From assembly GCA_019163175.1 (NCBI GenBank), contig JAFLKN010000014.1, positions 53,859 to 117,858 of the forward strand: a DNA stretch of 64,000 nucleotides. Direction: 5' to 3'. This DNA comes from Prolixibacteraceae bacterium. GTDB taxonomy: Bacteria > Bacteroidota > Bacteroidia > Bacteroidales > Prolixibacteraceae. This document shows positions 28,195 to 35,423 of the stretch, piece by piece (position 1 is the first letter of the stretch; each line of letters begins with the position of its first letter). The notes under the pieces were generated by a model that searched no databases, was not told the origin of the DNA, and saw only the letters and a list, made by a program, of their open reading frames with translations. The translations under genes were made by a program, and so were the position numbers.

Positions 28195-28629
28195 ATGAAA
28201 ATAAAACTTATAATACTGCTTCTCCTTATAGGCGGAACAATGAAGGCACAGATCGCCCCATTTTATTCGGCAACCAACGACAAATACGGTTACAAGGATG
28301 AAAAAGGCAAGGTGATTATTGAGCCTAAATACGAACTGGCCTATAGCCTGAATGAAGGCATGGCAGCTTTTCGGTTGAATAGGAAATATGGCTATGTGAA
28401 CAGCAAAGGTCAGGAGGTGATTGCAGCAAAATACGATCATACATGGAAATTTATTGGCGGTTATGCTGTCGTTCAGTTGGGCGACAAGTATGGATTCATT
28501 GACCAGACTGGCAAGGAAGTGATTCCGCTGATCTACGAGAATGCCTACAACCACCACGGAACCTGTTGCTACAAAGGGCAGGCTCATGTAAAGCTGAATG
28601 GAAAGTGGAAGATTATCCGAATTGGGTAA
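28195..28629 (+). CDS. Small secreted WG-repeat protein
   Basis: 144 residues, signal peptide to about 19 (...GTMKAQ). The mature protein consists of three to four WG/KWG-type beta repeats: KYGYKDEKGKVIIEPKYE, KYGYVNSKGQEVIAAKYD, KYGFIDQTGKEVIPLIYE and a last partial GKWKIIRIG. The molecular role of these repeats is unknown; they are common in Bacteroidota secreted proteins. It ends the plus-strand run, with a bidirectional terminator 45 bp further on. Confidence 0.85.
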   Translation: MKIKLIILLLLIGGTMKAQIAPFYSATNDKYGYKDEKGKVIIEPKYELAYSLNEGMAAFRLNRKYGYVNSKGQEVIAAKYDHTWKFIGGYAVVQLGDKYGFIDQTGKEVIPLIYENAYNHHGTCCYKGQAHVKLNGKWKIIRIG

Positions 28630-28674
28630 TAACTTTTAATAATCCAAAGTCTCCAAGTAATTAGGGGACAAAAC

Positions 28675-28723
28675 AAAATAGCGGCTGAACTCCCGATTTC
28701 TTCGGTTATTCAGCCGCTATTTT
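28675..28723. terminator. Bidirectional intrinsic terminator between convergent operons
   Basis: Perfect 15-bp arms AAAATAGCGGCTGAA (28675-28689) and its complement (28709-28723), with a 19-nt loop that itself holds a short CCGA/TCGG stem. The arms end in A-runs on one side and T-runs on the other, so it can stop transcripts from both the plus-strand run (ending 28629) and the minus-strand run (ending 28736). Confidence 0.9.
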
Positions 28724-28735
28724 GCTTGCTTAGAA

Positions 28736-30223
28736 TTAAAGATCCTCTAAACGAAGCAAACTTAAACTGCTGATTCCGACTGAATATTTTTGAGGAACTG
28801 AGGGAGGACTGTTTAAAGAAGCGCCTTTACCTTGCAATTTAAACTTGTGTGTACCTTTTTCGAACCGGAATACACCAATATTAAATTCCCGCCAATCGCC
28901 GCCTTTGCTGACCATATCCAAAACAGGACCGATGGCCTGATTGTCAACAAATGGCTGATAAGTACTCCCGAAAATATTATCAATCAACACAGCCGAAAAT
29001 TTGTATCGACCGGCCTCTTTAACTTCAAACTCAAATTCAATTTCACCGTCAGCTTGCTCCGGAACAAAATTGATTCCGGCAGTTTCCTTTTGTGTTTTGT
29101 CGGGCGCTGCTTTATATTTCAGATTAGCAGCCAGCATCACCTGATAAGGAGGAATCCGCTCAGCAGCAGGTGGAATAGTCGCTTCAGAAAAAGCAATTGG
29201 AGTTTGATACCAGAATGCCACCGAGCTAATCCAATCGGCCCGTTCGTTTGAATTCGATAGTTTTTTGCCATTTTCATCGACAAAACTGCCCTTGTGCTCC
29301 ATGGTAAACTTCAATGATTTTTGAAACCGGATCGGGTCCATAATGTGCCAGCGATAAGCCGAAACACGATCTCCGGCCAGTGGTCCTTCGTACAAAGGCA
29401 CTCCGTTAAATGCCCCGAAAAACTCGCGAAATCCCCACGAATCGCCGAAATAATCTTCAGTTCCAGTACCTTGAAGGGAGGGCGTGTTTTCTCCGTCGAT
29501 ATAAAAGCGGTCATCGCCCTCGCCAAACCATCCGTTTACCACCTGCAAAGCAGAGTAAACTGTACCGATATAATTTCCCCGGCCGCTTGTATTCAGAACC
29601 TCGTGATCACCCGGTTTGGCCGGAGACTGCTGATTATATCTGGCATGAAAATAAAGAACATCTTTAGGAAGTGCAACAACTTTTTCCCAATCCACATAGT
29701 AATAGAAATAGGCAGGCCCAAAACCATCCTGTTCATTCGAAACCGTAATTTTTGCATGTTTTTTAAAGGGCATACTCCAAAAGCAGTTGCGCGAGCGGCC
29801 ATGCGATGATACATTCACCGGTAGCGACTGAAAATCTTTTCCGGCAGCCTGACCAACTCCAAAGAAATCACCGAGTGGTACTTCAACACTGGGCTTTTCG
29901 GAATTATCCCAATAAATCCTGACAACCATAGCTCGTGCAAAATAAGGGTTTAACGAAGCCGATGTATTCCAAATGTGTTTAATGATTCCTGGCCCTTCCA
30001 GATCAGCAAGGACAAGGGTTTCACCCGACATGATCAATTTCGAATCGCCATTGCCATCAAAATTTGAATCGGTGCTCGACACCCTTTTTGACTGACCGTT
30101 TGACGGAATCATCAGTTTATCCAAAATGGACTGATCAGTCAGGGAATTTACCTGAGCATCCGTAAAAAATGGGTATATAAAAAAACAACAAACAACCGCC
30201 AGTTTTAAGATCGATTTATACAT
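28736..30223 (-). CDS. GH172 (DUF2961) glycoside hydrolase with C-terminal accessory domain, exported
   Basis: 495 residues, signal peptide ending ...FFTDAQ. The GH172 core spans about 25-365: LEGPGIIKHIWNTSASLN, EVPLGDFFGVGQAAGKD, WSMPFKKHAKITVSNEQ, GDDRFYIDGENTPSLQGTGTEDYFGDSWGF and YRWHIMDPIRFQKSL. Residues about 390-490 form a separate beta-sandwich (EFEVKEAGRYKFSAVLIDN ... RFEKGTHKFKLQGKG), like a carbohydrate-binding or PA14-like add-on. It differs clearly from the single-domain GH172 at 15829. It is the last gene of the minus-strand run, 48 bp after the esterase. Confidence 0.9.
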   Translation of the reverse strand: MYKSILKLAVVCCFFIYPFFTDAQVNSLTDQSILDKLMIPSNGQSKRVSSTDSNFDGNGDSKLIMSGETLVLADLEGPGIIKHIWNTSASLNPYFARAMVVRIYWDNSEKPSVEVPLGDFFGVGQAAGKDFQSLPVNVSSHGRSRNCFWSMPFKKHAKITVSNEQDGFGPAYFYYYVDWEKVVALPKDVLYFHARYNQQSPAKPGDHEVLNTSGRGNYIGTVYSALQVVNGWFGEGDDRFYIDGENTPSLQGTGTEDYFGDSWGFREFFGAFNGVPLYEGPLAGDRVSAYRWHIMDPIRFQKSLKFTMEHKGSFVDENGKKLSNSNERADWISSVAFWYQTPIAFSEATIPPAAERIPPYQVMLAANLKYKAAPDKTQKETAGINFVPEQADGEIEFEFEVKEAGRYKFSAVLIDNIFGSTYQPFVDNQAIGPVLDMVSKGGDWREFNIGVFRFEKGTHKFKLQGKGASLNSPPSVPQKYSVGISSLSLLRLEDL

Positions 30224-30271
30224 CTTCAGGTTTTTACGAATTGAATTTCTTTTAAACGTGCATGAATTTCA

Positions 30272-31414
30272 CTATTTCGAATTGAAATGCTTCCCAACAA
30301 ATGGCCAAACACCAGCTTTGTAGTAGCGGTGCCCCTCCTGCCCTTCGTATAATTCGCAGTTTTCGGGAACTCCGGCAGCAGCATAAATTTGTTTCAGATG
30401 GGCGAAAGCTTTTCTGGATTCTGCGATTGGGAAAATATTGTCTTTTATGCCTTGTACCGCACAGAACGGGCGTGGAGCAATCAAACCGGCTACATCGGCC
30501 ATTTCGCCCAATTGCATAATTCCGGGCACATAGTTGCAATCGCAGTGATGAACTGAACCGATGCTTCCCACGAATGTGCAAAAGTACGACGAGGGCACGG
30601 CCACTGAAATACGCGTATCGCATGCAGCTGCAAATAAAGTTACTGTTCCGCCGCCCGAATTGCCGGTAACCACAATTTTAGCCGGATCAACAGGCAGATT
30701 TTTTAGCGCCCAGTCAATCAGCTTCGAGACATCCCAAACACGGTCGCCAATGGGTGTTCGTCCAACCAGAATGTCGTGCATCAGCAAAGTGCGACACGAT
30801 GAAGTGGCATCGCTTTTTAAATCTTCCGGAGTGCGCGTGTCACCAAAGCCACGCGTGGTTGGAGCAATGGCAAAATAACCTTCTTTAACCGCCTGAATAG
30901 CCACATTCCGCTCACCTGATTCACCACTTTCACGCTCTTTTTCATCGTTATAAATTCCGGCGTATAATTCAGTATTTTTCGAATGCCCATGGGGTGCAAT
31001 TACCAATCCGCGAAGCTCTACTGCATTTTTAGGACGAAGCAAAATAAACGGCAGCGGAACATCAGGTTCTGTCCAGATTAGCCAGCGTTCGCGAATGGCA
31101 TAACCTATATCTTCGGTAGATTTTAATTCAGTTTTAGGATGGTAACTGGCCAGTTGCACTTCCAACATATCAAGGCCAAGTAGTTTTTTAAGCTCCGGAC
31201 GAAATGCTTTTTGCCATTTTTCAAAGTCGCTTTGCGATGTACCTGAAAAGGCATATTTCATCTCTGCAGCAGCAAACATTCCCGCGAAGTGGTCGGGCGC
31301 ATGGTATTTTTCAACTGTTGAGAAGGTATTTGATTTCTGAGCCGATTTATTCATTCCGCATTGAACGAAAAATAACCCAAGAAAAAGAACGGTCACCATT
31401 TTTGATACTGACAT
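30272..31414 (-). CDS. Alpha/beta-hydrolase (acetyl-esterase-like) lipoprotein
   Basis: 380 residues, lipobox FFVQC near residue 19. An alpha/beta-hydrolase of the large dienelactone-hydrolase/acetyl-xylan-esterase-like group: oxyanion strand LRGLVIAPHGHSKN, nucleophile elbow VTGNSGGG (Ser), acid in VQGIKDNIFP (Asp) and final His in EGQEGHRYYK. Such enzymes in polysaccharide loci usually deacetylate glycans. It is placed between GH33 sialidase (26 bp) and GH172, which would fit removal of O-acetyl groups from sialic acid or from rhamnose-rich pectin; both are inferences. Confidence 0.85.
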   Translation of the reverse strand: MSVSKMVTVLFLGLFFVQCGMNKSAQKSNTFSTVEKYHAPDHFAGMFAAAEMKYAFSGTSQSDFEKWQKAFRPELKKLLGLDMLEVQLASYHPKTELKSTEDIGYAIRERWLIWTEPDVPLPFILLRPKNAVELRGLVIAPHGHSKNTELYAGIYNDEKERESGESGERNVAIQAVKEGYFAIAPTTRGFGDTRTPEDLKSDATSSCRTLLMHDILVGRTPIGDRVWDVSKLIDWALKNLPVDPAKIVVTGNSGGGTVTLFAAACDTRISVAVPSSYFCTFVGSIGSVHHCDCNYVPGIMQLGEMADVAGLIAPRPFCAVQGIKDNIFPIAESRKAFAHLKQIYAAAGVPENCELYEGQEGHRYYKAGVWPFVGKHFNSK

Positions 31415-31440
31415 AGGAATTGATTATAATGGTTAAAGCT

Positions 31441-33084
31441 TCATCTTTTCAACAATTCGTCAAGCGAAATCTTCTGAAATACCAGATCGGCCTGACTGCT
31501 TTCGTATACAATCCCGATCGTTTTTTCATCAACCGATGTGATGCACGAATAGCCTCTTCCGCTTAATTCATCGAGTAAAATCTGGTGTTTTTGAGGCCAG
31601 GTTTTGCCATCATCGAAACTCACTTTCAGGGTAATTTTTTCGCGTTTGGTTTTTGAGTTCGGATTAACAAACAAGAGCATACTCTTTTGTTTTCCATTTT
31701 CGGTGTAAATATGCTTGTGAATACTCGCCATACAAACCGGCTCAATGAGCGTACCGTGATTGGTTGGATGCATTTGCCATGTTTGCCCCAGATCACTTGT
31801 CAAACAAACGGCCCGGCCATTGGTGGCAGTTGTATCCTGCCGGTTGCGGTTGTCGCGAATATTCAGCATGACTGAACCATCAGAAAGTTGTACCGCCATA
31901 TTTTCGGTAGTGTTGGTACTGGCCGGTTGACCAACTTTCCATACTTTACCATCGACACTCGACATGATGGTTGAAAACGGTTCTCCGGTGTTGCTGCGGC
32001 CTTGCGCCGGAAAAACGAGGATGCCGTTATCCAATACAATTCCGTGCCCGGGAGCCGGTGCAAACAGCCACCATTCCTTTTGTTTGCATTGTTCGGTCAG
32101 GTTAATTGGTTCCGACCAGGTAATCCCATCGTCGGTGCTTTCAGCGAGCAAGAACTGAGTGGTTTCCTTCACACCAAAACCTGGCTGAGAACCTTTTTCG
32201 CGCCATTGATGATTCCATGCAGTGGAAGTTTCCGTCAAGCCTTCCATCCATTTTCCTTCCTTGTCCAGAACACCGTGCATCCACAATGCGGCGAGGTAAA
32301 TTTTTCCTGATTTGGGGTCAGCCAGAATACACGGATCACTGATGCCGTTGAATTTTTGTGGCAGCCCACCCCAGGTTCCGCGATCCATCGCAATGCGCAT
32401 TGGTTCCCAACTTTCACCGCCATCCGTGCTTCGGCTCAGGCCAATATTTATGTCGCCCTGCAAATCGCGGCTGCTCTCGCGACGGGCATCATATACCGCC
32501 AGCAAAGTACCTTTCGAGGTGTTTGTCAGTCCCGGAATGCGATAGGTATGCACACCATCGTCGTTGTGCCGGCGCAATGCTACACCGAAACGAAAAGGGG
32601 TCAGAGGCTCGGGCATAACCAGCACACCACTCTTTGGAGATGTTTGTACGGAAACATCAGCTACCGAAAGTTGATGAAGCAGATTTACCTTATTTTTCAA
32701 CTTTACCGAAAGCCATAAATAGCCCTTCTCCGGAATCACAAAATGATCGGAAAAGTTAAGTTCGTTCTGGGGCGTCAATGTTGAACCAAATTGCTTATCG
32801 GTGCTAAATTCGTTGGAATTGGCAGAATAAAATATACTCAGCGATTCAATATCTTTCAGGCCAGTTCCCTTTAGTTTGATTTTTATTTCTTGGAGCGACA
32901 GGCCGGTTAGTATTTTTTCAGGAATGAATTTCATTACCGGATTGGTATCTTTACCTACCAATACAGGAATATGAAGTTGCGAAACCACTATACCAGTCTG
33001 CCCAAAGGCAATTAGCCCCAGATGGAGAAACAGGAACAGGAAAAAAGTAAAGCGTTTCATCGTAATTCGTTTTTTCATTTTCAA
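31441..33084 (-). CDS. GH33 exo-alpha-sialidase, exported
   Basis: 547 residues. Internal Met9 at 33060 gives a cleaner signal peptide (MKRFTFFLFLFLHLGLIAFGQ) than the annotated first Met. Residues about 30-150 form the N-terminal sialidase sandwich domain found in Bacteroidota enzymes. The six-bladed catalytic propeller follows: YRIP at 181-184 (first triad Arg), DARRES with the acid/base Asp near 199, and Asp-boxes STDGGESW, STDDGITW, SVDGKVW, TSDLGQTW and SFDDGKTW. It removes terminal sialic acids from glycans. No N-acetylneuraminate lyase, epimerase or sialic acid transporter is adjacent; the DHDPS-family lyase at 62871 is distant and divergent. Operon gap of 26 bp on both sides. Confidence 0.93.
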   Translation of the reverse strand: MKMKKRITMKRFTFFLFLFLHLGLIAFGQTGIVVSQLHIPVLVGKDTNPVMKFIPEKILTGLSLQEIKIKLKGTGLKDIESLSIFYSANSNEFSTDKQFGSTLTPQNELNFSDHFVIPEKGYLWLSVKLKNKVNLLHQLSVADVSVQTSPKSGVLVMPEPLTPFRFGVALRRHNDDGVHTYRIPGLTNTSKGTLLAVYDARRESSRDLQGDINIGLSRSTDGGESWEPMRIAMDRGTWGGLPQKFNGISDPCILADPKSGKIYLAALWMHGVLDKEGKWMEGLTETSTAWNHQWREKGSQPGFGVKETTQFLLAESTDDGITWSEPINLTEQCKQKEWWLFAPAPGHGIVLDNGILVFPAQGRSNTGEPFSTIMSSVDGKVWKVGQPASTNTTENMAVQLSDGSVMLNIRDNRNRQDTTATNGRAVCLTSDLGQTWQMHPTNHGTLIEPVCMASIHKHIYTENGKQKSMLLFVNPNSKTKREKITLKVSFDDGKTWPQKHQILLDELSGRGYSCITSVDEKTIGIVYESSQADLVFQKISLDELLKR

Positions 33085-33110
33085 TAATGATCCTCAAAGT
33101 AGCAGATTAT

Positions 33111-34313
33111 CTATTTTGCTTTGTTCTCAATTTCCAGAATTGATCCGGCGATATACCGGTTACCATTGTTGTGATTGAAATAATACACCACCAGAACCCG
33201 GTTTTTATCCAGCAATTCTGACCAGCAATAGCCCAAATCACCGCTGCCACCATCGGCTCGTATCACGAATTCAGGAGCAGTAGCAAAATTTGTGCATTCA
33301 GCATTTAAAATCCGGCCACGGATGCCATAAGGTTTATGCCGGTAGCCATAAGTCAGCAAAACCCGGTTATCGGGCAATTTTAAAGTATGGAGCGGATAGC
33401 CGTAAAAACCGAGACTTTGCCATTGAAACGATTTTCCGGCATCGGTTGACCGGGCAATGCAGGAATGTTCTTCAGGCATATCGGCTGTCCGGAGAAAAGC
33501 GACCAGATCACCTTTTGGCGTTTCGTAAATGGATGTTTCGTTAAACGACACTTTTTTATCTGTTGCAACCGGACACGAATATTTCCAGCTCAGCCCCTTA
33601 TCTGCTGAAGTCAATAAATGCGTTGATGTTGTGTTCAGAGACTCTGCATCTTTGGAAGCCACCACCCAATAAATCAGTCCTTTTTTGCCCTCGTACAATG
33701 CACCACGATTATAGGCTGGCAAAGGTTTCCCGTAGACATTTTGCTGAACATCAGTAGGAACATTAATCGGGTAAATCGGCCCTTGCCAGCTTTTTCCGCC
33801 ATTGGCAGAGCGAACGATATATCCACCCATAAACGTAAAAGTTGGAACCTGACCTTTTCCTTTGTGCAGGGTAATTTTAGCATTTAAAATACTGTCGGCA
33901 TCAGAGCGGATTGGCCCCCAGGTATAGCTAATACAAATCAGTGTTCCGTCTTTTAGCTGCAACAAACACGGATCCTGCGAACCTCCAAACGGATGGGCGA
34001 AAATTAAGTCAGGCTCCTTCGTCCAGTTTTCACCATCGAGCGAACGAACCATGACCAAATAGCTGTTTGCATCGGTATGCGTGATTCCCTCCTGGCCAAA
34101 AAGTCGCCGGTCAGGAGCCCTGCGGAAGGCCACCAGGAGTTCACCATCAGGACGTTTTATTACCGATGGAAACGCTGAATAGTACAACGAATCTTTGTAA
34201 ATAATGACATCTTTAATTTTTCGGAGACCGGATTCAGGCGAGCTTTGCGCCTTAACATTTATAACTCCCCAAAACAACATGATGACAATGAAGGAAACAA
34301 TTCCTGATTTCAT
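33111..34313 (-). CDS. Sialidase-superfamily six-bladed propeller protein, exported
   Basis: 400 residues with a signal peptide (ends ...NVKAQ). BNR/Asp-box-like segments VRSLDGENWTK, VRSANGGKSWQG, LTSADKGLSWKY and ARSTDAGKSFQW show the sialidase propeller. It lacks the canonical FRIP/YRIP motif: the equivalent segment reads AFPSVIKRPDGELLVAFRRAPDRR. It may therefore be a glycosidase of a related sialidase-fold family rather than a sialic acid hydrolase; relatives in rhamnogalacturonan loci act on other sugars. The gap to GH33 is 26 bp and to the next propeller gene 24 bp. Confidence 0.8.
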   Translation of the reverse strand: MKSGIVSFIVIMLFWGVINVKAQSSPESGLRKIKDVIIYKDSLYYSAFPSVIKRPDGELLVAFRRAPDRRLFGQEGITHTDANSYLVMVRSLDGENWTKEPDLIFAHPFGGSQDPCLLQLKDGTLICISYTWGPIRSDADSILNAKITLHKGKGQVPTFTFMGGYIVRSANGGKSWQGPIYPINVPTDVQQNVYGKPLPAYNRGALYEGKKGLIYWVVASKDAESLNTTSTHLLTSADKGLSWKYSCPVATDKKVSFNETSIYETPKGDLVAFLRTADMPEEHSCIARSTDAGKSFQWQSLGFYGYPLHTLKLPDNRVLLTYGYRHKPYGIRGRILNAECTNFATAPEFVIRADGGSGDLGYCWSELLDKNRVLVVYYFNHNNGNRYIAGSILEIENKAK

Positions 34314-34337
34314 ATCGGTTCAATTTATTTATACAGC

Positions 34338-35333
34338 TTATTCCGGAAAACGAAGTGTACTTTTTCCGATATCTTTTGAAGTAGCCACTGCAATTCCACG
34401 TCTGTTTTTGCCATCTACCGCACAATAGAAATGGTAGACTATGCCTTTGTTTTTGATTACAAAAGGCTTGTGGGCATATTGGCTGTCATAGCTTTCCGAG
34501 GGACTGATTAAATCCTCACCTGTCCAGTCGGTCCAGTTTACCAAATCGTACGAACAGGCAAAGCGATCGAAAGCTTTGGGTTTCCAGAAAGCGCCGAAAT
34601 AAAACATCACCCAAACATCATCAATTCGGCTAATAAAAGCATCTCCTGAAATTCCGGTCTGGTGATCGATAACAGGCTTATCGCCTAATCGTTTCCAGTT
34701 TACCATATCATCTGAAATAGCCATGGCGATTCGCTCAGCAGAAGCTTTCCCATTTGGTTTATCGCTTCCGCGGGCATTGTAGTACATTACAAACTGGTGC
34801 CCAAGCGTTTTATTTTTGTCCCTGATAATGGTGCTCTTAAAGATAGTTTCATGATCGTACCAACGTGTATCTGTATCTTTGACAGAAATTACAGGATGAC
34901 CGGCAGTTTGCCATTCGGTTGGCTTATTCAACACTTCCGAACTTGCTATCCCAATTCCCAAAGTTCCGGCTTCATAACCTTCAGTTGCACCTCCAAGATA
35001 CGACATCCAGAATTTCCCTGCATATTTTTCAACTTCATAAGTTCCACCCCACCTGTAATCCTGCAAAGCAATGTATCCGGCTTTTTGATTGGCATCCCAG
35101 GTGTTTTCAGTAAACGACAGTAATTTTCCAAGTGTTTCCCAATGCAGCAAATCGGTACTTTTCGCCAGCCAGGTTTCGTAACCTTTCCCATCGAAAACAA
35201 TGTAACTCATGTACCAGTTTTTCCCTTCGCGGAAGATACTCGGACTATCCACCATTTTTTTACTGTCCTCCGGAACCAGCACCAATCCATATTTGAAAGG
35301 TGTCTTCACTTCCTGATAAATTCGCTGCATCAC
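34338..35333 (-). CDS. Beta-propeller glycoside hydrolase-like protein (GH43/GH130-like), leader cut off by in-frame TAA
   Basis: 331 residues if translation begins at GTG 35333 or ATG 35330. It shows the repeating strand pattern of five-bladed propeller glycosidases: MVDSPSIFREGKNWYMSYIVFDGKGYETWLAKSTDLLHWE (blade I with candidate base Asp), WYDHETIFKS, YDSQYAHKPFVIKNKGIVYHFYCAV. I cannot fix the family; GH43-, GH117- and GH130-like propellers all look alike at this level. The frame continues upstream through an in-frame TAA (35334-35336) into a complete signal peptide starting at 35420, which would follow the GH78 stop by 3 bp. As written the protein would be cytoplasmic, unlike its exported neighbours. 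This is either a recent nonsense mutation, readthrough, or a sequence error. Confidence 0.7.
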   Translation of the reverse strand: MMQRIYQEVKTPFKYGLVLVPEDSKKMVDSPSIFREGKNWYMSYIVFDGKGYETWLAKSTDLLHWETLGKLLSFTENTWDANQKAGYIALQDYRWGGTYEVEKYAGKFWMSYLGGATEGYEAGTLGIGIASSEVLNKPTEWQTAGHPVISVKDTDTRWYDHETIFKSTIIRDKNKTLGHQFVMYYNARGSDKPNGKASAERIAMAISDDMVNWKRLGDKPVIDHQTGISGDAFISRIDDVWVMFYFGAFWKPKAFDRFACSYDLVNWTDWTGEDLISPSESYDSQYAHKPFVIKNKGIVYHFYCAVDGKNRRGIAVATSKDIGKSTLRFPE

Positions 35334-35420
35334 TTATTGTGACAATGTTTGTGACCAGACAGCAAGTTGAAAAGTCAGCAGGAATAATCCTGTCAGTAAG
35401 GGAATAACAATTGATTTCAT
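35334..35420 (-). pseudogene. Orphaned signal peptide of the propeller glycosidase gene
   Basis: ATG at 35420 opens 28 codons in the same frame as the downstream enzyme. They encode a textbook signal peptide (MKSIVIPLLTGLFLL..., ending ...LAVWSQTLSQ) followed by TAA at 35334-35336, then directly GTG ATG CAG of the enzyme. A single change CAA to TAA would produce this. The start lies 3 bp beyond the stop of the GH78 gene at 35424, the spacing expected of the native gene in this operon. Confidence 0.8.
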
Positions 35421-35423
35421 TAA

